Assembly (NCBI RefSeq): GCF_963676685.1
Contig: NC_092356.1
Coordinates: 21,811,750 to 21,875,749 of the forward strand
Reading direction: 5' to 3'
Source of the DNA: Mytilus edulis
Lineage: Eukaryota; Mollusca; Bivalvia; Mytilida; Mytilidae
Length of the DNA stretch: 64,000 nt
Under the pieces are notes generated by a model that was given only the letters and a program-made list of their open reading frames with translations, had not been told where the DNA came from and ran no database searches. This document shows, one piece after another, positions 45,224-57,800 of the stretch (position 1 is its first letter; each line of letters opens with the position of its first letter). A program made the position numbers and the translations under genes.

Positions 45224-46367
45224 ATGGCGTCGTATGCTGACGTAACCAAAACTGATCCAAAGACAATAACCTCTTCAACAATGACTGGAGTCAAACCAGT
45301 CTTCGTTCAAGAAATAGATGTATTTGGTTCACTAACAGATCGAGTCACAACAAAAACACTGTACCTTACAAATGTTGAAATGTACCAAACCCTAGGTTAT
45401 TCAGTTGAGGCACGTTCCATCATAGGACTTCAACGAATAAGAGGACTCTGGCGAATATACCTCGATTGTGAGTCCGCTAGAGACCACCTTATCTGTAAGG
45501 GAGTGGAAATTCGGGGTAAAAAAATCAACATTTACTCAAGAAACCCTCGGGTAACCATACATGAGAACATAGACACTAAGATTGAGAGTGAAAGATGTTC
45601 CACTCTCTGCCGATGACGGCCAAATATTAAGAGCTCTAGAAGAACGGAGCTGTGTAATAATGAACCACTTTAGAGAACGTCTTAGGTATGAGAATGAAAT
45701 CACAAACTGTCTCACTGGTGATAGAATCATCATATGTCAGGGTCCTTTATCCCAAGACATTCCTCGCTCTATTACTATAGGCAAATACAGAGCCACAGTC
45801 ATGTACCGTGATCAACCATCTACAAGCAATCGTCCCAAAAAGTGCTCGAAATGTCTAGCTGATGGGCATAATTTTAGCAATTGCCCTAATGACTGGGTTT
45901 GCAAATCATGTGGTAAGGAAGGTCATAAACAAATTGAATGTACAGAAAATGACCTCCCTGATAACACTCAACATCCTAATGAACATCAAAGCACAAATGA
46001 AAACACAAATGATGCTGAGGACACTACTGTAGAAAATGATACAACACAACAACCAAATCACACAGATGATCCATCTACAAATAGCGAACATGAATCAAAC
46101 AGTGTATATGAAGAAGACATTGATATGTCCCAATCAGTAACATCTCTGGAGACAGAAAAAAGAAAGAAAAAAAAGTCAAAGAAAGAGAGAAAAACAACAC
46201 AAACTCAAATTACCTCATTTGTATCGGAGCAACAGGAGTCTGTATCAACTCCGGCTAAACAAAAAAACAACAGAAACGTGGAACGGTCTCCAGTTACCCC
46301 GACCCATGTTTTGCATGACAAAGAAGGTGATACCACAGCCAAACGGTCAAAAACTTTGGCAACTTAA
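45224..46367 (+). pseudogene. LINE ORF1, zinc-knuckle nucleic-acid-binding protein, frameshifted
   Basis: Starts M-A-S-Y-A-D-V after a purine-rich leader. The first frame (45224-45616) covers the N-terminal, RRM-like part. A one-base slip near 45575-45585 moves into the second frame, which reads R-V-K-D-V-P-L-S-A-D-D-G-Q-I, a conserved stretch of Tx1-type ORF1. Two CCHC knuckles follow: C-S-K-C-L-A-D-G-H-N-F-S-N-C and C-K-S-C-G-K-E-G-H-K-Q-I-E-C. The C-terminal third is Asn/Thr-rich then Lys-rich. ORF1 proteins package LINE RNA with ORF2. The single frameshift is the only clear lesion. Confidence 0.75.
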
Positions 46368-47678
46368 TAACAACCACTGAAACTAAATGGCATTTATCAG
46401 TACTGTATACGTACCAACAAACAGTTTACAGAACATTTATATGAAAACAAATAAAAGTAAAACTAGTTTATTATTATACTGTAATACATGTTCAGTGATA
46501 TTTATTTTGTGTATAATCATGATGACATGTGTAACAAAACTCATTCACAGTAGAGTTGAATTTAGTACCACTCGATATACATGCAGTCATAGGTACACTC
46601 ATATTTCACAATATATATCTTTGGTGAATTGCATATTTTATATAAAGTTCGCACTTTTCTCACTACAGTTCCAATTAATCCAGATGTGCCTCAAAATTCT
46701 TCTTCTTAGATCACAAAATGAACACGCATATCTTTTATTAATTCTGTATACAAATATGCAACATACACACATTTGCACACAAAAATTGACAAACAGATGT
46801 TCCCATACAGAATCACACTTATAGCTCCATATATGCTCATACTTCGTATCTAAATTATGTGCAAAGCTTTGAGTCCAAACTGGTAAAGCGATATAATCCA
46901 CTTCATAATGCAAACCATTACATATATCTCCTGGAAAAAATAATAATTTTTTTAGCATTCAACAGCTATAAAAAACAATTTAGCAAATTAAAAGCAAAGA
47001 AGCATGAGAATAATAAAACATTACGATTAAGACCTGACAAAAGAAACACATATAGTACTGATAAAAAAAATGTACATATTTACATAAAGAACTCATTATC
47101 TTTATCTACTGTAAACTATGTAAATATATCTTTTGTATAATATATTCATGTAAATATTTTTCTCTACAGAATTATTGTAATATTTATATTATTTTTGTAT
47201 TGAGTAAAATTTATTTCTCAATTATTGTCTTCACAAACTGTGTGTGGTATATGATTGTCACAGCTCAGTTTGTAAACAAAGTCACGTTGTTGACCCAAAT
47301 AATGACCCGTAAGGCGAGGTCATCATGTGTAAAAACTGTATGTATTGTCAATTTGAAAACAACATTGTGTAATATTCTTTTACATAATACCGTAAAGTTA
47401 AACATTATTGATACTATGTATCTAATTATTGTGATTAAATTTGATCACTATTTAATATGTTTTTATGTAGGATCACTTCTTATAGTAAAACAATGTGCAC
47501 TTTGTAGAAAGTATAAAGAATGTAATGCTAAAAGTACAGCAAAACTGCCGATAATTATTCACCTGTTGAATAAAGTAAATACTCGAGAACTGGTAACAGA
47601 AAGAATAAAATCGATAATTGATACTATAAATAGATGGGGGTTCCCCAAACATAAACTTACCTTTTTACATTAACAATT
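46368..47678. other. LINE inter-ORF spacer
   Basis: 1.3 kb, very AT-rich. It contains two long chance frames (46387-46824, 47200-47673) without domain, and the second stops just before the ORF2 start. It may be an inserted element or a family-specific spacer; no terminal repeats were seen. Confidence 0.4.
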
Positions 47679-50004
47679 ATGGCTGATCAAAAACTTCACA
47701 TCTGTACAGTTAATGCTAAGGGATTACAGCAATCTGAAAAAAGAAAAAGACTAATTGAATGGACAAAACAACAAAAATGTGATATTCTCCGAATACAAGA
47801 AACACACTTTACTGACAACTTATAAGAATCTTTAAAAAAAGAGTTTGAAGGTGAATTATTCTTCAGTAATGGTCAGAGCAATGCTAGAGGGGTATCTATA
47901 TGGTTAAAAAGTAGGCTTAACTACAAATTTATTGACTTTTATAAAGATAAAGATGGAAGACTTCTTCTCGTAAACATAGAAATTGACGAAAGCATACTTA
48001 CAATTGCAAACGTTTATGCACCAAATAATACTAAGCTAAGAAACACTTTTTTTAAAACAGTTAAAACTTTTATAGATAAATATAGTCTTGGACAACTAAT
48101 AATAGGAGGAGACTTTAACGATATTTTATCTGAAAAAGATACTAAAAATAGAAATAAAAGAATAAAATTTGATAAACCAGTCTGCGGACTTAAAACTTTA
48201 ATTAAATCTTTAAAATTAACAGATATATGGCGTGAAAAAAACAGAGATAAAACTCACTTCACATGGTGTAAAAGAAATAAAACAGAAGCCACTAGAATTG
48301 ATTACTTCCTTGTTAGTACTGAAATTAAAAAAAATTGCTCCTCCTGTGATATTAGACCAATTGTTATTCAATACACTGACCATAATAGTGTATCTTTAAA
48401 ATTACAAATATCAAGAAATAATAAAGGACGCGGATACTGGAAATTAAATAGTAGCGTTTTAAGCGACGAAATCTACCTAAAAATAATATACAATCTAATT
48501 AACAACTATAATATTAAAGCAAATGATTCAATAAATCTAGCTACTTTATGGGACACATTTAAAATAGAGGTTCGAGATTGTACAATTCAATTCTGTAAAT
48601 TAAAAGCCCTCAACAAAAAAGATTCAATCAATGTGTTAGAAAATCAACTTAAGCAACTTAATAATGAAATTCATACAACTCACATCAGAGTTAATGATTA
48701 TGAAACAAATACCTCCCTGATTGAAAAAATAGAGAAAGTAGAACAAGAGTTAGGAAATCTATATAATGAAAAAATTAAAGGCAACCAAATAAGATCAAGG
48801 GTGAAATGGATTGAAGAAGGAGAAAAAAATACTTCTTACTTCTTAGGTCTCGAAAAAGCCAGGCAGTGCAAAAAAACCATTACTAGATTGTATGATGTAA
48901 ACAATAATATAATTACTGATCAAGAAAAAATACTTAACCTTGAAGTTAACTATTATAAAACATTATATTCCTCAACTAAGCCTGATGTGGAAGATACTAA
49001 AAAGTACTTTAACAATATTAAAAAATGCCCAAAATTAAGTGATAGTGAAAGTGATTTATGTGAAGGAAAAATAACAGTGCAGGAATGCACAGATGCAATA
49101 TTCAAAATGAAACTAAATAAAGCCCCAGGTCTAGATGGACTTAATGTTGAATTTTACAGAAAATTTTGGGAAAAAATAAAAGATTTAATTGTATCAGTAT
49201 TTAATTTTTGCTATAAAAAAGGAGAATTATCAACTTCACAAAAAATTGGAGCAATATCATTAATATATAAAAAAGAAGATCCACTTTCTTTAAATAATTA
49301 TCGTCCAATATCTCTGTTAAATTATGATGTAAAATTGTTGGCTTATGCACTTGCTCAAAGATTAAAAAAAGTATTACCAAAAATAATTCATACTGATCAA
49401 AAAGGCTATATAAAAAATAGATACATAGGCTTCAATATAAGGCAAATACAAGATATTATTGATTACTCAGAGAACTTTAAAGTAGATGGTGCTATACTTT
49501 TTGTTGATTTCTCTAAGGCATTTGACTCCCTTGAATGGAACTTTATGTCAGAAACCTTGGTAAAATTTGGCTTTAAAAGTAGTTTTATAAGATGGATTCA
49601 AACAATGTACACAGACATAAAAGGTTGTATACTCAACAACGGTTGGGTGTCCAGCAGTTTTAACATTTTTCGTGGAATTCGACAAGGATGTCCAATTTCT
49701 TCGTTAGCCTTTGTATTAGGAGTTGAAATTATGGCAATTAAACTAAGAGAAGATAATAATCTCAAAGGTTTAGAGGTGAAACTAGATGGTAGAAATTGCT
49801 CACTTAAAATATGTCAACTTGCAGATGATACAACACTATTTCTTAAATCACCAAAAGATGTTAGTTTAGCAATGAATATAATTGAAACTTTTGGAAGTTT
49901 ATCAGGATTACAACTAAACAGAAATAAAACAGAGGGATTTTGGTTGGGAAAACTTAAACATAGCAGAGACAAATTTGAAAACATTCTGGCTATTCCTACA
50001 TTTT
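47679..50004 (+). pseudogene. LINE ORF2, endonuclease and reverse transcriptase, 5' part
   Basis: ATG at 47679. An APE-type endonuclease comes first: T-V-N-A-K-G, I-Q-E-T-H-F, then an in-frame TAA at 47823-47825, G-G-D-F-N (about 48108-48122), R-I-D-Y-F-L and T-D-H-N-S (about 48378). After a linker the reverse transcriptase follows: N-K-A-P-G-L-D-G-L, F-V-D-F-S-K-A-F-D-S, G-I-R-Q-G-C-P-I-S-S and the catalytic A-D-D-T-T-L-F (about 49818-49838). Apart from the one stop, the frame is open for over 2.1 kb. It is cut after R-D-K-F-E-N by the insertion at 49984. Nicks target DNA and reverse-transcribes LINE RNA when intact. Confidence 0.85.
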
Positions 50005-51468
50005 GAATTTTATAGGTTAAATAGTAAAATTTTATGTAGGAGTTCCCAGAATTTTTATGCAAACAATGGGATTATGTAGGATTATGTTGTAACAACACTA
50101 AACTAATGAGATCTAATGAATCAAGGTAAATCCAGGTAATTCTTGTAGAAAATAAAGAAAAAGAATAATTTATATCACAGTCTTTTATTTCATTTAATAA
50201 TTTCATAGCACAGTCTATGTAAATAATATTCAAAAGCACAATATGAATTTATTATTAATTAATATCAATGTTAAATCATTCTTTAAATCAAAGCACTAAA
50301 TTTTGAGTTACATTAAACAAAGCACCAAAAGTGTACTAAATTGACATTATTCATAGCACTCACATAGTAATACATTGATCATGATTGAACATATAAAAAA
50401 ATACAAAGTCTTAATCAATGTGCAGGAGATGAGAAGCAGAATCTCCATACTCGACTGGAGTAAGTTCATCATTCTGTAACCTTATTTTCAGTGTTTGGAG
50501 TCTGTCATCTTTTTCCCTGTACTTCCTCTTTCTTGGGATTCGTTTCCCACCAGCTCTGTACTGGATCAATGTGAGAGCATGGAAGGCTTCTTCTGCTCTC
50601 AACATACTAATCATACTGGAGATGTTTTGGTGAGCTGCCTAACTTCTTTAGCTTAATATCCAACCTTCTAAATGGTTTGTTGTTCTAGGACCTTCTGTTG
50701 CATAGTGATTCCACAGACTTTGGTTGTTCACTACTCAGTAGCTGGTTACATAGTCAGTAAAGTTAAGTGTTGGTGTGGTAGTATTCTGAATCATGGATGT
50801 CTTTAAGTGCATGAAACCAAACATCTTAAATTGTATTGGGTGGAAAAAGTGGCAGTACTGCAGCTCTACGAACAAGTTTGAGACCATGCTTCACAAATTA
50901 ATAGTGTTCAAAGCTAATCAAAGTTCAAAGTCATTTGGCTATGCTTAATCTATTAGGCCAATTTATACACTTATCTATGATAATTAAGTACTTTTGATAT
51001 TATATTCATTTTTAAAAATCATAATTTGTTAAGATAATGAAACTAATAAATTTTTTGAGGCTGAAGTTGAAAGTGTGGGTAATTAATAAAAATTTTTAAA
51101 TACGCCTTTTTTTTTTTAGACTTTCCAGATTTTAAATGCTTTTATTACTTTTTCTTTCATTTTATTTTTATTTTACCAATGCTTCTACTTTCTTTTCTTT
51201 CAATTAGCTTTATTTTTTTTAGAAATTCCATGGTATTTAAATACTTTAAATTATTACTGTATGCATATTTTCAAACAAAAAAGTCTCATTATTAACATAG
51301 AAATAATAATTTTTATTTAATTTCCACAGGTAAATTTACCTTTGATCAAATTAGACACTAATGACTAAAACAACATATTTCGCAATAACAACATGTATTG
51401 TTCTTCCACTAATCCCCTATGTAGGAATAGCCAGAATAGTAAAATACAAAATGTAGGAATAGCCAGAA
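49984..51468 (-). mobile_element. TIR element inserted in LINE ORF2
   Basis: Left end TTCTGGCTATTCCTACATTT. The right end is its inverse and agrees for about 29 bases with one mismatch. A second TATGTAGGAATAGCCAGAA lies 38 bases inside the right end, and a TATGTAGGAGTTCCCAGAA hairpin lies inside the left. The LINE protein resumes directly after it, so it is a clean insertion. Target duplication is unclear (possibly ACA). It carries MULE transposase remains. Confidence 0.75.
50411..50900 (-). pseudogene. MULE transposase C-terminal remnant
   Basis: Minus strand, several frames. Blocks read L-V-R-R-A-A-V-L-P-L-F-P-P, then W-N-H-Y-A-T-E-G-P-R-T-T-N-H-L-E-G-W, the conserved MULE stretch. After a one-base shift comes a final frame with R-K-R-K-Y-R-E-K-D-D-R-L-Q-T-L (50411-50614). 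Stops interrupt the first part, and nothing of the DDE core is left. Presumably this was the transposase of the surrounding element's family. It shares the E-G-W motif with the gene at 42547 but is otherwise distinct. Confidence 0.6.
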
Positions 51469-52796
51469 GACACCAAATTGGAAAACAGATAATATTAAAA
51501 GTCTTGGCTTTTACTTTGGTTATAACAATCAAGACTGTCAAAAACTTAACACTGATAAACAGCTTAAAAAATGTGAAAAAATTATATCAAACTGGATGAA
51601 AAGAAATTTAACATTAATAGGTAAAATAATAGTAGTAAAATCACTAATTCTTCCAAATTTAACTTATATCGCATCAAATATGTACATATCAAAAGAAATA
51701 ATACAAAAGTTTAAAACTCTAGTATATAATTTCATATGGAATGGGAAAAAAGATAAAGTTAAACGTGCAACTCTTTGTAAAAACTATCTAGAAGGTGGGT
51801 TAAAAATGATCGACATAGACTTATATCTCAAAGCTCTTCAAATACGGTGGATTTTAAAACTTAAACAAAATTCTGGTGATAATTGGTCAATCATACCCCA
51901 AGCTTACTTAAACAAATTTGGTAAAAACCTCTTGATATTTCGAATGAATATTAAAAATGTTAATATGTTAGACAAAAAAATATTTAAATCCCTTCCCCAG
52001 TTCTATCAGCAATTGATTAAAACTTGGATTAATGTTAAGGGAGGACAGACAAAGATCCCACAATCGTTTCTAGACATAAGAAAGCAGATTTTATGGGGCA
52101 ATCTCATTTAAAACAAAAGTAAATATAAAGAAAACAAAAAATCTGCAAATACTACTCAATCATAATATCTATCCAGAAATGGGTAATAAAGAAATATATT
52201 CAATACTAATTGCCCCTTATAAGCAAGAAAAACCTGTAGGTATTCTGAAGTGGGAAAGAATTTTTGAAGAAAATTTAAATATAAAATTTAAAAGCACTCT
52301 TAATTTTATATTTAATTACCTAGAAAACAACAAATTTAAAATGTTTAAATGGAAATTACTCAACTTTATTCTTCCATGCAACGACTTATTAGCACAGTGG
52401 AAAGTATTAGAAAACAATTCTTGCAATTTTTGCAAAGAAATTGACAATTATAAACATTTTTTTATTACTTGCCCTTATAATAATACTTACTGGCAAGAAA
52501 TATACAAGTTATTACTTTATCTTCAAATAGATAGACATATTTTAAGGCTAGAAAATTTAATAACTGGCTATAAAATGGCAGATGTAAAATATTTTGATAT
52601 AAACACCCTGATAACAGTTATATTCTTCTCTATATATAAGGCACATTTTGTTTCAAACAAAAAAGAAACAAAGATAGAAATCTTTAAAATCTTCAAAAAG
52701 GAAATATATGACATTATAAGATTAAATGCGATAAGAGAAATAGAAACCGGGAATATGTTATTAAAGACATCAGTATATATTGTAACCTGTAAGTAA
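51469..52796 (+). pseudogene. LINE ORF2, 3' part
   Basis: Continues the reverse transcriptase/thumb region: S-L-G-F-Y-F-G-Y-N-N in one frame, M-K-R-N-L-T-L-I-G-K-I from 51596, and N-F-I-W-N-G-K-K. A frameshift near 52105 leads into 52179-52796. The C-terminal zinc motif C-N-F-C-x6-H-F-F-I-T-C (about 52420-52470) is typical of L1/Tx1 ORF2 ends. Stops at TAA 52794-52796. Two frame changes besides the insertion make it inactive. Confidence 0.75.
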
Positions 52797-52899
52797 AGGT
52801 ATAGTTTGTTTTTAACAAATAAACATATGCTAACTTCCCTTGGCCTTGTATAAATATTTTACCACGTGGGGCCAAAATAAACCCGCATAGCAAATAACC

Positions 52900-53755
52900 T
52901 TTTGATTTGAATTTAAAATAATTTTATAAACTTACCTAGTTATGTTTTACACTAGCATAGTCAAGCAAATAAGCTTAGACAAAATAAATCCTTTAAAACA
53001 TAAAATAATATGAAAGTAACTCCAATACACATACTACACAGGTAACCTCAACTTCCAAGCAAGGACTGAAGCTCATAAACTCAACAATCAATCCTTGCCG
53101 TCACCGGTTTCAGTTCTCATTCACTGCTGTATTGTAACGGTTACTGGTATAAGGTAGATAACTCTGACTCCTTTTACTAAAGATTCCCCGGGAAATAAGC
53201 CGGGACTATTTTTTTGAAGGAAGTGACGTAACGAGATCATTAGATGGAACGCTGGATCAGCTGATTGGGATGGCGAAAATGAACCTTAAAAGAAATGCAG
53301 AACATACACAAAGATTCATAATTATCCAATGTACATGTTTATTTCAAAACAAAACTGATACCTTATTAAATGCATACAAAGAAGACAACATTAAGTCTTC
53401 ATGCAGGTTACACTTACTTCTCCTAAAAAAGCTGTTGTGATGACGAAGTAAAGACCTGCCAATATTGGCAATAAGTTATATATCACAATCAAATTAATAA
53501 AAAAAAATCAATAAAACAGGTCTAGAAATGTAAATTAAATTCTGCCATGGAACATCAAGGTTTATTATCAATAGGCACTGTAATACCGTGTTAGTCTAGT
53601 TCACAAGCAGCAATGACCATTGCCCTTTTTGTTAATTAGAGTGCCACAATTTAGTCAATTAACAAAATCCTATTTTTTTCTATCACCAAAAAATATATGA
53701 ATATGACAAATATGTGTTACTACTGCCAGAGATATATATATTGCCAATGAGGAAC
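52900..53755. other. Intergenic; CpG-bearing stretch near 53085-53285
   Basis: Bases 53085-53285 are less AT-rich, with TTCCCCGGGAA and GTGACGTAACG. A 56-codon frame starts at ATG 53272, but it has no recognisable domain and no splice link to the gene at 54.9 kb. It could be an upstream promoter region; nothing firmer can be said. Confidence 0.3.
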
Positions 53756-53760
53756 CAGAC

Positions 53761-53920
53761 CAGTGGCGGATGCAGGAATTTTCGAAAGGGGGGGTGCTAG
53801 CCCAGGGCAAAGGGGGGGTGCAAAACATATGTCCCGATTGTCCCGATTCAAATGCATTGATCGGCCAAAATAAAGGGGGGGGTGCGCACCCCCGGAACCC
53901 CCCCTCTGGATCCGCCACTG
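53761..53920. mobile_element. CAGTGGCGGATCC-ended MITE, copy 3
   Basis: Ends CAGTGGCGGATGCAGG and (inverted) CAGTGGCGGATCCAG. Exact 5-bp duplication CAGAC on both sides. The interior closely resembles copy 2, including AAACATATGTCCCGAT. Confidence 0.8.
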
Positions 53921-53925
53921 CAGAC

Positions 53926-54880
53926 ATTACAAGAGACAAAATGACACAGAAACCAGTAACTATAGGTCACCATACTGCCTTAGAAAAATAGCTATTCCCA
54001 TACTGCATTATGTGCATACTCAACTGTAAAATGCCCCAAAAGTGACAAATGTAAAACAATTCAAACAAGAAAAATAATGGCCTATAAATTCATGAAAATA
54101 TAAAACAAATATGTAGCACATAGAATGTATGGTGCTTAACATGCTAGTCGGATTCCCAACACTTATTCTAACTATGAAGTTTATCTTTAAAAAAAAATTT
54201 TTTTTTTTTATCTATTTCAGGTTTTTTTTTAGATTAGATTTCCTTCCAACAGAATCAAATTCCCTTTTTATTATTGATTATTATATGTATTCATTCATTT
54301 ACATGTAAGTTTAAAATATAATGAAATTATTTGCAATATATTATTTTTGATTGCGAGATAGTTCCTTTATTTACTTCAGAAGTAACTAGCCTCAACAATG
54401 TGTAATAGTTAGTAAGCACATACTATTATTCTTATATTTAAACACAGTGAACCAACACCTGAAGTAAGGTGTATATTAAAAAGTATTCAAATTAGTCCTT
54501 CACTAGATAAGGTGTTTTTGTCTTTATTATTGTTTTATTATAATTCTAGTAATATTGACTATAAGGCGTCTGAATTATTGTATTTAAATTATAATGCATT
54601 TCATTAATCAATACCATCCTTGGCTAACAAATAATATAATCTAGAAATGAAATGCAAGTACAAATGTACTTGTAATATATTAGACAAATGTTACAAAATC
54701 AACTTGAGTTGACTGTGAATATAAAAAGTTCAAAATGTTATCCACAATGCTTAATTTAATTTTTCCTTTCTATCCTGTTTGATATACAATTTTATTTCAT
54801 TAATTAATTAATCAATCAATCTTTTGACTTTATTTCTTGCTAATACAACAATATGCATAAGAATACATGTACATGTAATT
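53926..54880. other. Intergenic, AT-rich
   Basis: Poly-A/poly-T stretch near 54188-54210. No gene or bounded repeat was supported. Confidence 0.35.
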
Positions 54881-54891
54881 CACAGATTGCT

Positions 54892-57800
54892 ATGAGTATG
54901 AATGAGAAAAAGACATGCAGCTTTTGCAATACGCAACAGGCAACAACATTTGCACTAGACAGTATGAAGTGTGAAGGTTAAATATTTAATAACTACTTAA
55001 AAACCTTTGTATGTTTAAGTGCCAGTCTGCCTAAGAATCAGGCAGTGGTGAAAACATGACCAAAAAAACCCACCCAATTTGACATTGATTTCAGTTCATA
55101 AAATGTAGTTATGCACAAAAATAACAATCATTTCTGTTTTTTGTTCTGGTAATAGAAGATACAATTTGGTTGAAATGCACTAGAAATTAACGAATAAGGG
55201 GAGATAACTCTGTAATTTGCTATCATTCTAACCAATTTTCTAACCAAGTTATTTAATATTACCAGACACACAAACGAAAGACCAATTATTTTTAACTCAG
55301 GATGATGATTAGAATCAAATAGCATGATTAGCTCGGTGGGTTTTTTTCTGATCATGTTTTGATTTTTACCTAAATTGCCTGATTCCTAAAAATACTGGCA
55401 CTTAAATATATATTGATGGAGGTGAAAGAAAAGTGAATATTTAGCGAATTTAACTGTTTACTAGATTATAGTATTATTGTACTGGTGGAGAATTATTTTA
55501 TGTTGTACATAAATGAAGTAAATCAGTAAATCATTCATGCTTAATTTTTAAGTCCATCATCAATTTTTATAGACTGCAAAAATTGTTTTGGGATAGTCGT
55601 CGGCCAAAGACAAATTGGCTTCTGAACAATAACTTTAGTTTAAATGAATTGATCTCCATGAAATGTTTTAAGGTTCAATACCATAAACGAAGGTTGAGTT
55701 GATTTTGTGGATGATGCTTCCATAACGGATAAGGAAATGTAAGAATTTTTCTAGTTTGAGGATAACAACTTGTGTGTAAATATTTCAATTGCTCTGAAAT
55801 TATAACACAATGTTTAATACCACAAGCAGCAGGTTTGGGGGTTATTGTGTCAACAGTTTAGGGTAAAGGGCCAAAAAATATTTTCAACAGTTTCAAGAAG
55901 AATTGAACTGTATTACACCATAGGTTTGTAAGTTCTTGGTCCACATTTATTTTGTGTCAGAAACCTAAGTTATGTCAAAAATTTCATCACAATCATAATC
56001 CACAGTATGAAGCTTGAATATTGTTCAGGGTTAGGTCAGTCTTATCAGGCTGTGCTCAGTGAAGCATTTTAAAAAAATAAAATTATTTGGATTCTATTGG
56101 CTTTCAGGGTAGAATTTTACAAGTTCTAAAGCAATTCTAATTTCAATGCCATTGGACTTGTTGTTAAGCATGTAGACTGTCAGTAATAGCAGTAACCAAA
56201 AAATTTAAAACAACAAGTTTATTAATAATTTCTTTTTCCGAATCACTTTTCTGGATTTACCCTCATCAGGAATGCTCAAAGCCAAAAATTTGAAATCCGA
56301 AGGTGTATAAGTACCAAAACCTTTGAAGAGCTATATGTCAGAAATACTTTAAATTATTAATAATTTCTTTTTCCGAATCACTTTTCTGGATTTACCCTCA
56401 TCAGGAATGCTCAAAGCCAAAAATTTGAAATCCGAAGGTGTATAAGTACCAAAACCTTTGAAGAGCTATATGTCAGAAATACTTTAAATTATTAATACAA
56501 ACATAACTTTAAAGAAGCAGGAATGATTTTACACTTGTCTTTTTGTCTGTCTGTACACAGTTTTACTTCAGCTTTATATAACATTCCTTGACTTGAAATC
56601 ACTTAACATGTCCAGGAGTCGAATCCACAATGCTCTTAAAAACATTTTCAGGCAATAGTCTTATTAAAATGGAGATACCACTATTAATCATCTCAAAAAT
56701 GTATTACATTAAAATTTTTAACTTGTTTTAAAATTATAATACATATGTACATTCTCTTCATGTTTCTATTTCAGATGAATGTTTAAAGGAAAAAATTTCA
56801 GAAGCAATGGGAAAAGAGCATGGCAGTTTTGTTGCTGACATACTGATCAAATCAAATTTGTTTATCATCTGCAGGAGTTGCATTAGTGTGATAAAAAAAA
56901 TATGTGACACTAAAACCATGTTTAGCAAAAATCTTGGAATGGCACTTCCACAAACTACTTGCATCTCTATCCCCAATTGCAGTGGGGACGCATCAGCTGA
57001 TCATTCCTACTCAATTGAAAGGTTCAATAATAAATCTACACGTACATTAAACATGATTTCAAATTGTATCATATCCTGCATCTGTTTGTTAAATCAAGTA
57101 AAAAAGATCATTTTTATAAATATATTTGGTGATATGGTATTACAATGTATTGTCAACATTTGAGAAAAATACCAAATAAAGGAAATACAGGAAACCTTAA
57201 AACCGCTTAATTACCAGCTCCTGACTAAGGACACACACATAACTAATGTGGCAAGGATAAACATGTTTGACAGTGTTGACCATCTTCTAACTATTGCTCA
57301 TCACAAACAGATACTATATAAAATAATGTTTGAACGTTACCCAGATGTTATTCTAATATCATTGCCATAATATGTACTTTGGATGTGTGATATCTCCTCT
57401 GTAAAGTTGGTATAGATACATGTCAGGCTACTTAATTGAAAACAGTGTTTCTCTTGATGATATCATAAGTCAATATATCAATAAGAAAAGTATCTAGGCA
57501 TAATTGTATAATACATTTCTGATATAATTGTTTTTAACTCAAAAGGGGCAAAATATACCAGTGGGACAGTCAAACTCACTAATCCAAAATGAACTGACAA
57601 TGGCATGGCATAAAATGATTAACGAAAAATATTGGGGTTATCACATGTCACACCATGTTTCAGAAACTATTTATGATTGTTGCATAAAACTTCACACACA
57701 AGACGCAGGGTGTATCATGGTGCAGCTGTTTATTTAATTTATTTCTTTAATTTTGTTACAAATATTTTCAGTGAATCTATACATAGCGCAACACCAACTG

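Larger units (their letters stand above)
45178..52860 (+). mobile_element. L1/Tx1-type LINE, nearly full length, interrupted
   Basis: Contains ORF1 (45224-46367), a 1.3-kb AT-rich spacer and ORF2 (47679 to 52796, split by a DNA transposon at 49984-51468). The 3' end is not exact, roughly 52860. The 5' end directly abuts the TTAA element. No flanking duplication was recognised. Only a few disabling changes are present, so it is a fairly young copy. Confidence 0.75.

Noticed and set aside
46387-46824. 145-residue protein
   Set aside because: Hydrophobic/low-complexity translation of AT-rich LINE spacer, overlapped by an equally long antisense frame, with no domain.
47200-47673. 157-residue protein before LINE ORF2
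   Set aside because: No recognisable domain. It lies in the LINE spacer, and its length is explained by low stop density in this frame.
53272-53442. First exon of the DUF6589-like gene
   Set aside because: The ATG frame has no donor linking in phase to 54892, whose own ATG is better placed before the zinc motif.
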